In this document: positions 1 to 13,817 of the stretch, in pieces | Position numbering within the stretch: the first letter of the stretch is position 1 | How the letters are laid out: each line of letters starts with the position of its first letter | DNA from: Myrica gale | Lineage: Eukaryota > Streptophyta > Magnoliopsida > Fagales > Myricaceae | DNA length: 64,000 bases | NCBI GenBank assembly: GCA_963930655.1 | Contig: OZ005607.1 | Coordinates: 21,402,374 to 21,466,373, forward strand | Direction of reading: 5' to 3' | The notes under the pieces: generated by a model | The model's database searches: none | What the model was told of the DNA's origin: nothing | What the model saw: the letters and a program-made list of their open reading frames with translations, nothing else | Program-made: the position numbers and the translations under genes

Positions 1-2073
1 TCTTAATAGCTACCAAGTTTTCCAACATAAGTTTCTCTGTTTTCCAATTGATCCATACAATGTCTTACATGTTGCATCCTAAAATGAATTTATAAATTTA
101 ACGGACCACGCCTCTGCCATCAAAACAACATTGATTGTGCTGCATTTGGCTGCCGATGAGCAAGAAGGATTGTAATAACTCCTATTGAAAGAAATTCCAA
201 AGAAAAAAACCCTCGTACAGAGGATGTGAGATTAATTCAAAGTTACACAATTAAAAAAAAAATAGTGGAACTTGAAATTCTACGCGTCTCGACAGAATTT
301 CCAGTTCTGCATCCGGTTCTGTTTGGTAAGCAAAACTGCCAACCATGTCACCGGTTCTCGCTATGAACCGGTGGTCGGATGCGGAAGCCGACACAAGTAA
401 AAATGCTCACCCTTAACTGCATTGGATCAACTATAAAACGAGGGGCCATTTTTTAAAATGGAGATAAAACCTAAGGGGTAAATGAGTATTTGAACATTTA
501 AGTGACATATGCATATGACTTATAAATGCCTTTTATTTTCTTTTTGACCGTGCAAGTTGCATTCAACTAACTAAAAACTCCCTAAATATTTTCATATAGT
601 ATACTAGGAATTACTTCCGTCTCAAGAGAGAGAGAGAAAAAAAACACAAACTTCATTGGATAATTAATGTAAATCTGTAGAGCACTTTTTAATTCCAAAA
701 CATATGCCGGCCTAGGCGCTTACCAGGAGGGGAAGCTAGGTTTTAATAATTGGGGGGACCAAATTGTATTGTAATCAGTTTTGAGGGGGCCAAAGTAAAA
801 GGAAATTTAAAAAGTGGCTAAATTTGTTTTTTCTTGTTTTTTTAATTTTTTTAGGGCAAAAATCAATCAACCTTCTCAAAATCTAATTTATTAATTTGAT
901 TGTGCTCCATAAGTTACAACTTACAAGAAATCATCAATTGTCGTTGTCCGTTTGACAGTCCTTAAATCAAACGGAAAATTATGTGGATTGACTGAAACGT
1001 CCACCAAAGATATATTTTTTTTTAAAATGAATAAAAGGACAAAAAATAGAGGTTTCGTATTTTTAATTATAAAATAGTATTTTTTATTTATATATTATTT
1101 TTTTGAATTTTTTTAATAATTTTGTCTTAGAGACATTTTGATTATTTTTCGTGGGGTTTAACTAAAAGTGAGGATTAATGATTTCTTGGAAAATTGATGG
1201 ATTTTAATTGATTTTTCTATATAAATATGGAGTATATATCGGTATTATAATGTTTTCCAAAAATAAAAAAATAAAAAGAAAGCCGACACAACAAAGTTTC
1301 CAAACAAACCAAAGATAGTAAAACTTATCTCACAAAAAGCTCCCAAAGGTCAGATGGATGGTTGTAGTTTAATGGGTGGTCCCTGGCCACTAGTAGTAGT
1401 ACTGTGTGTGTAAGCATTAAGCACTTTTATTTCTATTGCATCTTTTGTTTTTTTTTTATATACTATTTTCTTGCTTTTCACTTTTTGGGTTTCTAATTTA
1501 TTACTTTTATTTAGGCTTTACGTAAATCGAAGCAGTGACTTTTAAGTAACAAGTCGATCCGTTTGGGAAAATGGTTCTGATCATTAATAAATTGTGGCTC
1601 TTCCCTAAGGATGCATCAACTGGTAAGTAGTCTCTCTCCACATTACTGGCAAATATTCACATTTTCAAATTCTATTTGATGCTTGGACGTGGAATATATA
1701 AATCTTTACAGGTTGATTCAAATATAGAAGATTAAGAGTTGCACTCTCAGTCTGATCAGTGTGTATCCAATTATGTTAAGTTTAACCTTGGGGGATGTTC
1801 GGTTAAAGTATTTTTTGAGAATTTTTCGTGTTTTGAGAATTTTTATGTGATGTTAACTTTATTGGTATGCGTGTTGTAGTTATATTTATGTGGTGTGAAA
1901 AATGATGTTTGGTTGTAAAATTGTGAGGAGCCCCAAGTTTGGCCCCAAAAAAATGGGTCTAAAGAATTTCTCTGATAATTACCTAAAACAAAAAAAGTGA
2001 GTATATATATCCTTGTCATAAAAGTTGGTGGTTCCGTTACCCTCAATCATTTTTCTGACTTTTTTTTTTCTCG

Positions 2074-2125
<52 letters not shown>

Positions 2126-3540
2126 AGCTTCCATGCATATGCTTTGGAAGCAGAAGGCCATTAGAATTAGAAAACTCTAACTTGGAATTACAGCATACGA
2201 TTCTTAAGAATTCTCTGCCTCATGATTAATACTATCAAATAAGATGTTTGTATTTTAGTTGATAGAGGAGTATTCTGCTACAAACAAATGCGTTTACTTG
2301 AAGTACAGAAATCAAAAAGAATATTGCGTTTTAACTCATTGGCCTAGTGGCCGGAATTTTCCCCTTAAAAACTATCGAATCTTAGGGTAGCAGGTACAGA
2401 TGATTAGAAGAAAAACATTTACGTCTATAGTCTAGATTATCAAAACAAATCCAGACGTGGAATATGGAAAAAAGAGGAAGCTTGGCTCTTCAAATGTAGA
2501 AACCACTCTCTCCCTTTTCTTTCCTTCTGTTGCTCTTTTCTTTCCTAAACCACTCTCCCGTTTCTTATTCAGGAATAGAAATGACCCCCCAAGCGAATCG
2601 CTTTACTCGAAATGACCCACACACACTTGCATGCAGTCCCCCATGTTTATGGCCTTTTAGTGGAGTTCCTTTATACCCCATTTTGTCTTAATAATATCTC
2701 TAGACTTGGTAAGTTCCATCAGTGAATTGTTAGATATAGGTAGGTTCTAACAACACCCATCTCAGGAATTTGTTCCTTTTTACCTTAAATACAAAAGCCC
2801 ACGAGTCTTTTTTAGTCTTTTTTAGCTTGGGAATGTCACAGCAGTATTTGCTGTTGTTGTTCAAATAAAAAATCCCAGAAAATGAGACCTGATACAGTGG
2901 AATCCCATCTCTGTGTTCATCCTTTCAAGCTCTGGGAACAGTACTCAGATATCACATGCGTGAGAGAAAGACACAGAGAGAGAGAGAGATCCCTTAATTT
3001 CGTGTTCTCTTTTTCCGCCTGGTTACTTCATGTTTTCCTTTTTCCACTAGATTCTAAGAACTGAGTCTTTATTGTTTAGCCACAGTGATGACACGTAATG
3101 TACCTGGGGAGAGATGCAGTACTGAAATCGGTCTTGTACATCAAATCCTCCTTTTTGCATAGCTGATCAAGCGTGTCATCACCACTTGTAACTCCTGCTC
3201 GTGCTAAAAAATTCATGCTCGTACGTACATGAGTACCGACATAGGAGCTGTGACTGACAGAATAGGAAAAGATACTTCGTTTTTTGGTAAGAGAGGAAAA
3301 TATTCTCGTGGTTGTTTTTCTCCTCTACAAATATTTCACCAGACGTTGGAACTGATTCAAGACTTTTCTAATTCTCTTTAGCGAGGTGATTTAAAATTTG
3401 TGCCCTTTTCTTTTCTTTTCTTTCCCTGTTCATATATTCTTATTGCCATATATCATTAAGAGCCAAAGAATGAATCCCGTGCATGGTCAAAGTTGATGGC
3501 CAAAACATGTCAAATATTGGAGTGCACGCACAAGATTGCA
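1..3540. other. Intergenic, AT-rich, no gene recognised
   Basis: I see no supportable gene. About 710-800 has a short stretch rich in GGGGG and CCAA of the kind seen at ends of hAT/TTF-type element fragments. A long AT dinucleotide run lies at about 2078-2122. Pyrimidine-rich tracts with a GA run fill about 2490-3000; a 60-codon stop-free stretch there has no recognisable domain and looks like chance. Confidence 0.6.
2078..2122. repeat. AT dinucleotide microsatellite
   Basis: An almost uninterrupted run of about 22 AT units is seen directly. It is a simple repeat, likely variable in length between individuals and prone to assembly error. Confidence 0.95.
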
Positions 3541-3549
3541 CTTTAAGTC

Positions 3550-3800
3550 GAGAGAACATGACATTTTCAGGCTCAAAGTTTAGCTTCAATCGAAATGTTG
3601 AGTTATTGAAAGCTTAAACTCTGACCCCCAGTGTGATGGCTTGACATCTGTCAATAAATAGAAGTAGTGGTAAGCCGAGAGAATATGACATTTTCAGGCT
3701 CAAAAGTTTACCTTCAATCGACTTGTTGAGTTATTGAAACCTCAAACTCTGACCCCCAGTTTGATGGCTTGACATCTCTCAAAAAATAGAATTAGTGGTG
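3550..3800. repeat. Diverged tandem duplication upstream of the CEN-like gene
   Basis: Two copies of a unit of about 125 bp lie head to tail (about 3550-3675 and 3676-3800). Both carry the blocks ATGACATTTTCAGGCTCAAA, GTTGAGTTATTGAAA and TGATGGCTTGACATCT, with scattered substitutions. The pair ends about 320 bp upstream of the TATA box of the PEBP gene, so it lies within its presumed promoter. The duplication is seen; a regulatory effect is only inferred. Confidence 0.85.
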
Positions 3801-4118
3801 CTGATAAGAGCTGTTTTCTTTTTTGTATTTTGTTAAAGTGTTTCTTTTTTTAACTAAATTAATTAATTAATCAGGTTCTCCAGAATTGCTTAAAATAATA
3901 TGCAGGAAAGTAACTGATTTATCTTTTATTGTACCCCCTTCATATGATTCCAGCTTGTATTAGCCAATTATATTATGATCCATATGGTTTTTTTTAAGGC
4001 AATTCTGTTCGGGGGATGTACTTATTACTTAATTAATATATTGATACCCGCATTAAGCTGCCACATTTGCAACCTACGCTTTACTTCTATGAAGCACTAT
4101 GTGGCTTGAGGATAACAG

Positions 4119-4126
4119 TATAAATA
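4119..4126 (+). promoter_or_regulatory. Probable TATA box of the CEN-like gene
   Basis: TATAAATA lies 117 bp upstream of the PEBP start codon on the same strand, a normal distance for a plant TATA box plus a short 5' leader. No other good TATA element lies closer to the ATG. The transcription start itself cannot be seen. Confidence 0.6.
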
Positions 4127-4242
4127 CGGGGTCATACCATTACAATCCCCCACAAGCTAGAAAGTACTCCTAAACGAAAGCTCACCTGTAGCAATATTCG
4201 ATTTCACACGCCTTCTGCATTCCCTTCCTTTCTTTGGACGTC

Positions 4243-5198
4243 ATGGCAAACATGTCAGATCCTCTTGTTATTGGGAGAGTGATCGGAGATGTTGTTGAAT
4301 CCTTCTCTCCGACTGTCAAAATGTCGGTGACTTACAACTGCAACAAGCAAGTATATAACGGACACGAGCTCTTTCCTTCGGCAGTCACCATGAAACCTAC
4401 GGTTGAAGTTCATGGAGGTGATATGAGATCGTTTTTCACACTGGTATAGTTCTACACCTCATAAATTTTGCTTCCATTTTCTTTATTATATATATGTGAT
4501 GTTGTAATATCAGTGAATCTTATTTCCTATGGCAGATCATGACAGACCCAGATGTTCCTGGTCCAAGTGATCCATACCTGCGGGAGCACTTGCACTGGTA
4601 CTATATATCTCATAAAACATCTCCCACAAAGATGCAAAGGAAGTTTGTGATTTATTAATTGTGAACTCGTGCTTATAATTATCTTCCCGAACTCCTTGCA
4701 AATATATTATCTAATATCTTGAACGGAACCCAAAAGCCAACCAATATCTTGTCACAAACAAAATACCTGTGCATGGAGCATAGGCATGACTAATGAACAG
4801 CATGTAACTATTTCCAACAATTTTAACCTGATTATCTTAATTGCAGGATTGTGACAGACATCCCCGGCACAACAACTGATACATTTGGTAATTCTCCTCA
4901 GTGAGAGAGAGAATATATGGGAGCATATGGTAAATATCAATTAACTCGTGGTTTTTGGTCTTATGCTTAAACAGGAAGGGAGGTGGTGACTTACGAAATT
5001 CCAAGGCCAAATATAGGGATCCACAGGTTTGTGTTCCTCCTATTCAAGCAGAAACGCAGACAGGCAGTCATGTTCAGTGTCCCTCCTCCAAGAGATCGCT
5101 TTAATACCAGAAAATTTGCAGAAGAAAATGACCTTGGACTTCCTGTGGCTGCTGTATTCTTCAATGCCCAAAGGGAGACAGCTGCAAGAAGACGTTGA
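4243..5198 (+). CDS. CEN: CENTRORADIALIS/TFL1-like PEBP protein (four exons, intact)
   Basis: This gene encodes a 175-residue phosphatidylethanolamine-binding protein of the TFL1/CEN clade. In plants these bind FD-type bZIP factors through 14-3-3 proteins and repress flowering, keeping meristems indeterminate. Exons are 4243-4443, 4536-4597, 4847-4887 and 4975-5198, all with GT-AG introns. The 62-nt and 41-nt second and third exons are the hallmark structure of plant FT/TFL1 genes. Visible motifs are the ligand-pocket [10 protein letters not shown] (71-80) and GIHRF (116-120). His85 and Asp142 sit where TFL1-type repressors differ from FT, which has Tyr and Gln. The C-terminus AARRR is typical of CEN. 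I chose the ATG at 4243 because the next residues align with the family start. No break is seen. A BFT-like member is less likely because the protein matches CEN closely along its length. The CACTA element starts 1.3 kb downstream. Confidence 0.96.
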
Positions 5199-6510
5199 AA
5201 ACTGGTTCAAATAACCTGCTCATTAGCAGTCCCTTTTCAACAACAGGATTTGGAAGTCGATATTAGTTAGACTAAGGCCGTAGGCCATGTCTTTTCAAAG
5301 AATGTATTTCCCTCCTGAGTAGAATAACCTAGCAGAAAGAGCAGGACTTATGGTCCCGCTCATTGCTTTTATGGCATTATCTCATGGTTTGTAAATCATA
5401 GCCAATAGGATAGGCTATTATCCACTTATTTGATATAAGACAGTTTACTTTGGACGGTAATATTCCACCTATAAGTGGCGTAGAAGAATGCCCTGCACAA
5501 TGCATGTTTTACTGTTCAACTATAGTAAATTAAATAGGTATAGTGCATGCAGTGAGACTTTCCTCCTTACACCTAGGTTTGGATGATTTCTCTTGACAGC
5601 CTAGAGATCTTATGCGTTGTTTTACCTATAACGGGCAACACCTCGCTTTTTACCCGGTAGGCCCCATAATGTTGCACAGTAGTAAACCGAAGAGTTCTTA
5701 TTTCATCCAAATTCCCTAACTAATATTTTTTGAATATAGATCCAATTCTTATCGCGTTGTGACACTACGAGTTCTTTTCCATTAGGATTGAGCTACCGAA
5801 AATAAAAGCGGAAGCCTATTATGGAGATTATAGTAGTAGTCTAGCAGAGAGAGAAGAGAATTGAGGATCAAGTTGGTGTGTATTAACGACAGTAACAGTG
5901 TGTAGTGAATATTAGAGAGCATTAATGTTACAAGAATCTCATAGAATTATAGAAAGTAATTAGTTGGTGTCTTGAGAATATTGGAGAGCATATTCAACGA
6001 ATCTCTAGTCTCTATTCTGTGGCTCAATAAGAGAACTATAAGATAATAGATTTTCTTATGTGATATTTTAGTGTTCTCTATGTTTTTGTTTATTTTTTCT
6101 GTGATTTACGTAATCGTGTTAAGGTCAATTTCACAACACTTCTATACTCCTATAGGTGAATATTTTTACTGATTACATTGAAGAATTTCGTAAAAAAAAG
6201 GGTCTAGATCAAGTACTGTGGCTTTGGTAGTTCAACGCAGCTGTGAGTATTTGTCTTGACAGCTTAGCTAGGCGTGAAAGACCACATGTTTACATATCTT
6301 GCGTTTTCACCTTGATTTGAACTCAAAGATCCAATCCATTCGTATAGTTTCTCAGAAACAAAAGAGAAAACAAAGCGATTGAAATACCCAATCATTGCGT
6401 ACGGGACCTGTTATATGTAAATCCATATGCAGCCGCTACTATGGAAATAGCAAGCTGCATCGTTTACGTGACTTTTACCCTGTTGTATGCACTGTTTCGA
6501 TAATGATCAG
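5199..6510. other. 3' flank of the CEN-like gene, no gene seen
   Basis: AT-rich sequence holding the presumed 3' UTR of the PEBP gene. The stretch 5790-6130, with GAGAG-rich and AATATT-rich blocks, may be old repeat DNA, but I could not find its ends. No coding signal is visible up to the CACTA element. Confidence 0.5.
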
Positions 6511-7399
6511 CAGCACTACAAGAAAAAATACTTTGGGTGACAAAAAGATTTGTCATTCAAAGTACTAAATTTCGTCAGCTAAGATTTTTGGTAACAAAAA
6601 CAGGTTGTCACCCGGTTTGTCACATAAAGCCAGTCAGCCAATGTTTTAGGTCACGATTTTTGTGTTCTGTCAATCAAAACCGTTCAGACGGTTTATAAAC
6701 TTGTTCGAACGGTTTGGTGTCATATTCACGAAATTCAAAATCGTCATGCCCAGTAGAGTTCATCCGTTCACATGAGTTGTGCAAACGTTCTCTCTATACG
6801 TTCACACAGCTCATGCGAACGATTAATCCAATGTGACGAAATATATTTTGTCACGCAATAAACGTCTGCACCGTTGTATATCAACGTCCGAACGATGATG
6901 TAAATATGTCCGGACGCATTTGTGAATCTGTCCACACCGTAGTTTCATTATAACGAAAATATTTTTTGTCATCTAAAAAAGTTTTTCGAACCTTTACGTA
7001 TACAGTTCGGACTCGTTGTATGTTGAACACGTTCAAAAGTATTGGTGTATCGTGCGCAAGGTTTCTTATTTTACAGACTGTGTGGACGCGATAGACACTG
7101 TTCGAACTAGCGAATTTAAAGCAAAGTGTGCGGACGGATAGTTATGCGTGCACAAGCTAGCAACGAAAAAGTTCCGTGCGAACGACATTTAAAACCAGTT
7201 CGAACGGTTTTCTAAATATTTTAATTAATTTAATTAAAATTTATGAAATAATATAAATATAAAGATATTCACTACTCATAATATAATAAAATATCTACAA
7301 ATATGCAATTGTTATTAAAAATAAATAAAATATATAATCGATAAGTAATGACAAAGTAGTAAAAATACATAAATCTACCCAAATTTTCGTTTGGGTGTC

Positions 7400-8790
7400 G
7401 AACGAGATTGCATCTGTCTGATCTGCTCCATCAGCTGCTCACGCATCTGCTTTGCCATTAGTTGCATCCTCCGTTTTTGGTTGTTCCACTAGCTCCTTTG
7501 CTGCTCCTGCAACATCTTTTGGTGGTCTTCGTCTTTTTTTCATTGCTGTCCTCCATCATCTGCAGATGCTCTCGTATCGTTTGCTCCATATCTGACCGTT
7601 TGACCAAAAGCGCTTCATATTCCAACTGTCTAGCCTTCATCTCCTCAATCTGTAATCTGGCCTCTTCCAATCTTCGGGACAAATCAGCGGACGATGCTGA
7701 TGAAGATGATCCAACAGACCGTACTGAACAGTCTAAACCTCACACATAATCGGTCTTTCGTCCCCAACACCTCAGTGAAGATCTCGACTTCGGTGTATGA
7801 CTTTCCCTATAACTCGTACTGTAACAATAATGCCTCCATTTTTTGCTACAAAATTAGAAAAGAAGATAAAAATAGTACATATGAAAGATAAACGCATACG
7901 AATGCATCATTAAAACTAACGTTACAACTTACAAAATTTTTCCGTGCATCTTCTGAAGTCCACATGTCATCCTTAGTAGTATGCGTCTTTTTATAAAACA
8001 ACAAATGACTAATTTCATCAGATTATGGATTTTTCTGTACACTAAAAGAAATATAGAACATGCATATTAAAATACCTAAGTCATTTATTTAAATAATAAA
8101 TAATAAAAATGTAAATTTATTACTTACGAACAACGCTCTAGCGTGTTGGAAGGACCTCACTCCCAATATTTGTACAATCGTCAGCTTAGCTCTATTCTCC
8201 TGGTTGATTGCACTCCTCCTCTGCATTGTACATTTACAATTGTTAACACAATTAAGCCTCTGGCTAAAATAGACGTTCAGATCGAAATAAAAATGTTTAA
8301 CCTAAAATTTCTCACTCGCGAAAAAATCACAAACACGAGTCCATTCTTCCTTTTTCATATCGGGATACTGGTGCTCTAACGCCTCTTCTTTGGAATTGAA
8401 CACCGAGTAATGCTGAAACATTCTATTTCTGTGCGTCCTGTACGCTGTGTTCATCGTTGAAGTCACAGTGATGAGATCCTCGGCTCGGTCGTAATCTAGT
8501 TGGAAGTCATCCTTAACATATATGATAGTTAGAAACGTAAAAAAATTTCAACAATTAAAATTTAATAAATTATACTTACAAACAATCGGTTCATCACATA
8601 CGATTTAACCTCGTTGGGAACCTCCTTCCACTTACTCTTCTCAAATGAGACATGTTGTCGAATGAGCGCACCAATATGACTCGAGAGCATTGAGGACGCC
8701 TTGTCATCACCGCTCGCCCGTACGCATTGAGAGCCTTGAGTAAGGAAATCCCGCGCGTACTACCTCGAACGTATCTAATTTCGGACATCG
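7400..8790 (-). pseudogene. Decayed plant En/Spm-associated ORF (Transposase_24-like)
   Basis: Minus-strand exons read in order give a pattern typical of the plant 'Ptta/En/Spm transposase' family often carried by CACTA elements. Around 8788-8580 come RGSTRGISLL, then (after a frameshift) WKEVPNEVKSYVMNRLF with a GTAAG donor. About 8513-8330 gives YRTHRNRMFQHYSVF and EEALEHQYPDMKKEEW. About 8235-8130 gives a basic exon, and about 7790 the EIFTEVLGTKDR block. A coiled-coil tail lies at 7682-7458 (LEEARLQIEEMKARQLEYEA). The frameshift after the first block makes the copy defective. The family's role in transposition is not settled; it may bind DNA or be an accessory protein rather than the catalytic enzyme. 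Confidence 0.68.
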
Positions 8791-11103
8791 CTACAAATGA
8801 AAACCAATAAATTTAAAATTCAATTAAGTATAGAGATTTAAAAGTCATAATATTTAATAAAGATTGATGGGGTAAGATACTTACACACACAACTACTCTG
8901 GGTGCTTACTAAACTGGCTGTGGTAGGAGACGGTAATTCATTCCTATCCCTAAGCGAAGGACCCGACACTACTAGTGTACCCGGACTACTCTCAGCTCGA
9001 ATTGATGAATCGCACCGAAGACGTTTCCCTCACGCTGGCATGACATCGTCCTGTGACAAAATAAATCATTATTAGAGAAAAAACACAATGAATTATCCAT
9101 AAAATCACGAACACCATCAATATACTTCGCACTTTTGAGTCTATAAACCTCATAAATCCAGCTCTTATCTATATTGTTCATTCAAAGATGAAAATACAAA
9201 CAATAATGTAAACAATGATGACATTCATACTCAACTTTAATTTCTTCAGGTGATAGGTCATATCTCATTCAAGTTTAAAATATCACGTAATGCACGTAAT
9301 TGACCGACCATTGTGATCGATGCTTTAGAAATTTTGAAAGCATTTCCCCTCAGTCCCCAGATACACGCCTACAGCATTGAGTCTAAACACCAACCAGAGA
9401 GAAATGATTTGATAGAGAGATTATTTTGGAGTTATTTTATTAGACTAAATATTTGGGATGACTAAAATTTTTAAGGACAATGTGTAAGCTCAATGCTGAA
9501 TGTGCATCCGAAAGACAAAAGGAGATTTGCATCGAAATTTCTAAATACATATGTAACAATAGCATATACAATTACGCACATTACGCATATTGTAAACTCA
9601 AACTGTCCATAATGTGGACAATTCAAAAATCACATCCAGTTCATTATCCGAACTTTATATAATTCTTAAACGGGGTCTAAAGCTACTAAATGAATGCATG
9701 ACATAACAACAAATACCATTCGAACGTAATATAACGGTCTGAACCATACACATAGATGTTCGAACGCGTTTTGCAAACCGTTCGAAACAAAAATAGAGTT
9801 CGAACGGTACATCAACCGTCCGAACTGCGATTGTCGAACAAGACAGTTCTTGGATGCACAGACTCTATTTTTAGCCCAAAATCTTGTCAAAATCAACCCA
9901 AATCACAAACACTTCAATATAAACACATCATAACCAACCCTAAAGTCCATTACTATCATTTTAGAACCTAAAATTTCAAAAAACACATGCTTTCATATAT
10001 TAAAATACAAGTTTTTCATCCTAAAACAATTCAATTTAAAAACCACTAACCTTAAATGCAATCTAACTTCAAATTCTTAAAGAGATGCTCCTTTCACACC
10101 CTCTTCAATGAGATTGAATGCCCAAATCAACTCTCCGCTTCTCCTCGTGCTCAAATTTCTCGTTTACTTTGTTTTCCCGTTTTTCCTCCACTGTTTGTGA
10201 ATATGTAACTTTCATACGCTTGAATACCGTTCGGACACATAAAAGGAAGTTCGGACGCATACGTGTATTAGTTTTCAAGGGAATTCATGCAGCCAAAATT
10301 TCATATACATCCGTACGACGATGTAACCGTCCGAACTCCATCTTATAGTTCAACACACCGTTTTAGTAATTCTCAAACGACAGCGTATACTCATTAACAT
10401 AAACGTTCGGACAGTAAACTACCGTCCGAACACTTGCATCACACGAGCCGTTTAGGAAATACCAAGACGATAGCGTCTGATAATAAACAATCACGTCCGC
10501 ATGTTATTAAACACGCGTCCGCACGGTGTTTTGAATTTTAGGAGTCCCGACCGTTTAAACAAGTGTTCGGACGGTTTGTTTTATATAATAAGACACCGTT
10601 CGAGCTTACATTAAACAGTCCGAACAGATAAATTAACGTCCGAACGTTGTTGGATGATTTTGATATTTTTTTAATTAACTTTATTAGCAAATTATAAATA
10701 ACCAAAGTTAGTTAATAATGTAAATAATCTTAAGTGGATTAAGTTCTAATATAAATATTTTTTTGAATGAGTGTGTCGAAATTAGAAACGTAACATTAAT
10801 TAAAATATATTGTATGGAATGAGTAACATTGACTTACTTTCCATACCTATTTTTTTATTAATAAATATAATTGGCTATGTTAACTTTGTTAAGTTCTAAT
10901 ATCAATATTTTTTTTGAATGAGTGTTTTGAAATTAAAATATGTCTATAAAACATATTGTATGGATAACATAACTAGATAGCATAAATATATCACATATCG
11001 TCAAAACACAATATAAACAAAATAACATCAACTAAATACCAATCGATGTCCACAAAACATAATACAAAACAAAATATCCTTAAAACACAATTAAGAAAAC
11101 AAA

Positions 11104-12325
11104 CTACATCTCATCATCTCCATCATCACCATCATCCATGATATTTAGAACGTCACGGATTTGTCCAAGGTGCTCCTCTATTTCCACGATTTGCCGAGTC
11201 AATGCAACTAACTCAGCACTGCTTGCCGCTTTCCTCATGGCCTCCCGAATTTCGGTGATCTCCTTCTTCCACTCACAGTCAATGTTCACGACCTTCTTCC
11301 ACGACTAATATCATTGACCATCTCGTGGGTGGGCTGCAAGACCGATTGCATCCGCTCTGTCAGCTGCGTCATCATGTCGTCCATCCAACCAGGTTGCTCT
11401 GTGCCAAATCCCTAGGTCGAGCTCTGCCCAGGATCCTGCTGCTCCCTTACCACTGTAGGCTGCTCCTGTCGTCTAACTCTAGCAGCCCCAGCGACATTCA
11501 GTGCTCGACGTCTGGGCCATCGATTTGGAAAGCGTTGTCTTGTTTATAGACCCAAGTGGAACGGTCTTGGGCTCATCAACACCCTCGGGTACCAGCAAGG
11601 AGTGCAAGAACTGGGTCAGTAGAATCTCGTGCGACAATGAAGTTGTAGCATCTGTCTTCAAGGCCTTCGCACGAACGAACTGATAAATGTAGGATGTCAT
11701 ATCAACAGCTAGCCCCCGAACAAGGACTATGTACAATAACTCCGCCCGGCTATAAGACAGCTCCGTAGTGTGCTTCCTCGGGTCGATGGCGGAGCATAAG
11801 ATCAGGTGTATGATCCGCCAGAAAGGACGTAACTGCCCGTGTACCATGTATGCTCCGTCCAAAATCGCTGTATCAGCACCCATCATGGTCCGGAATACCT
11901 CAACCTTAGTAGGCCGACCCTCCTGACTCATTGGTAGGTTTGGGAATGTTTTCAATCTCGCTCGTACCCTAAGAATCTCGCCAACTCGTCCGGCGAGAAT
12001 ACGACCGGAACATTACGGACTGTGACCTCCATACTAGGCTCCTCGATATTTGTCGCCCGCAAAATGGCACAATAGAACTCCCGCACCAGTTCTTCGATGT
12101 ATACCCGGTCCTATGAATTTGTGGAAGCCAACCAATCTCCTCTACCATCTCGGGAAGCGTCCGACCCTCAAAAGTGACGTCGTAAAAATCTGTCAACTTT
12201 ATGTCTCGCTCCACAACAATCAAGCGAGACATAGTAATCGCTATATGCTGGTCCAACGACAAAGTGGAACCGGAAGATTGCTCAATATCAGCTTGGCCGC
12301 TCGTACGTGCACACTCATTTTTTAA
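11104..12325 (-). pseudogene. Decayed plant-transposon protein (PF20167-like) with coiled-coil tail
   Basis: On the minus strand, from a start near 12316, an N-terminal block (DFYDVTFEGRTLPEMVEEIG) is followed by a frame change. Next come LVREFYCAILRATNIEEPSM and a segment with VVFSPDELARFLGYER. After another break, 11955-11479 is open and contains GAYMVHGQLRPFWRIIHLIL and IDPRKHTTELSYSRAELLYI. This order (LVREFY, then FSP...LG, then FW...PRKH.TE) resembles the 'putative plant transposon protein' domain common in plant repeats. The 3' part (11289-11104) encodes a coiled coil ending in an Asp-rich tail and a stop. At least two frame breaks are visible, so no full product is expected. The biochemical function of the family is unknown. 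Confidence 0.62.
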
Positions 12326-13817
12326 ATCTGCAAAAAAATCGTTGGAATGGTTAGAAAGGCGTCCGAACCCACAAAAATGTCCAAACTAGAAGTTCAAAAC
12401 ATCTGGATGTCATAAATACGTCCGAACATACTAATAATTACCGTCCGAACGTTAACCGACTAATTTTTTTTAATTACAATGTTGAAACGTCCGGACTGAA
12501 TTCAAAATGACAATGCATCCCGTAGGGATGCTAAATGCGTCCGAAGATAAATAAATCAGTCCGAATGCACTCAACATTGTGTCCGAACAAACCATAAATG
12601 ACAACGTGTTCCTCCGAACGGCATTCGAAATAGTTCGGACGTTAAACATTAACGTTCGAACTCTAACGTAAGGGTCAGAACACTGTGTGACTGCCGAGTT
12701 TATTCAGCCATGGCAGCGTCCCTCCACCACCACACATGCCCAAAAACACAACCAAAACACAAAGTATCATACTCAAAACAATCCTAACAATTAACACAAT
12801 CAATTTCGTCGTAAAAATCAATAAAAAAAACACAATGTACAATGCAAAAAATGGAATTGAAAATCTATACGTATAACAATAAAAAAAAATTAATTTTTTA
12901 CGGCTAAAATAATGTTTAAAGTAAACAAAACATACCTTAACGAGATTAAAGCGTCGAAAGAGTGATATTAGGTCAAGATTTGAGAAGAAAATATTTGAGA
13001 GCTATGAGATTTTGATGAGAGACAAAGGGTTATGAAAATGTCGAACTGTTCGGCTTTATCAAAACTCGTCCACACCGTCCAGACCCTATACGAAACGTCC
13101 GGACGGTTATTTTACACATGTGGCCCAATCAACGCACGCGTATTAAATGCCAAAATTTAAACCGTTTAAAACGGTTCGGCACACTAAATACGTCCGGACG
13201 TTGTTTAGACGTAAGAACGTATTTACTTCTAAACAGCATGACGTGGCAGCGCACGTTTGGTTGACCCACACGTGCGAACACGTAGGTAACGTTCGGAAGT
13301 GCACAACTGTTTCCCACCATCTTGTAACATAAACACGTGTAAACCATGCGACAGTTACATAGGTGTCCGGACGTGTTGCTCATTTGTTCCAACGGTGTCG
13401 CCTCATGATAAGATTCCGGACTCTATCCCTCTATATTTGAACGCTTATTTGTTATGTAGTCCTGACGTTGTGGTTGGCGTCTGAACGCTTTAACTCACAA
13501 ATTTTAACTCAATTAACTGAAATTAGTTTTCTTCACTTAATTAAATTAACAAATCACCTATCTAACTATAATTACAAGTTAATTACACTACATGTTCTAT
13601 TAACATAACACTTGTACTAATCGCCTATTTTATCGTACTAATTATCCCTTTAAATTGTACTAAATTTTATTAAGTGAATTGAAGAATATAAAAAAATTTA
13701 AAATATAAAAAATAATCCAAATACCTAACAAAAAATACGATGATAATGTCATGTACAAGCCTGAGACGATCTTTCAAACGATAAGTAAATAATACTAATA
13801 AAACATAAACAGGAAAC

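Noticed and set aside
2882..3064. 60-codon ORF in a pyrimidine-rich stretch
   Set aside because: Arg/Glu run comes from a GAGAGA microsatellite; no support for coding.
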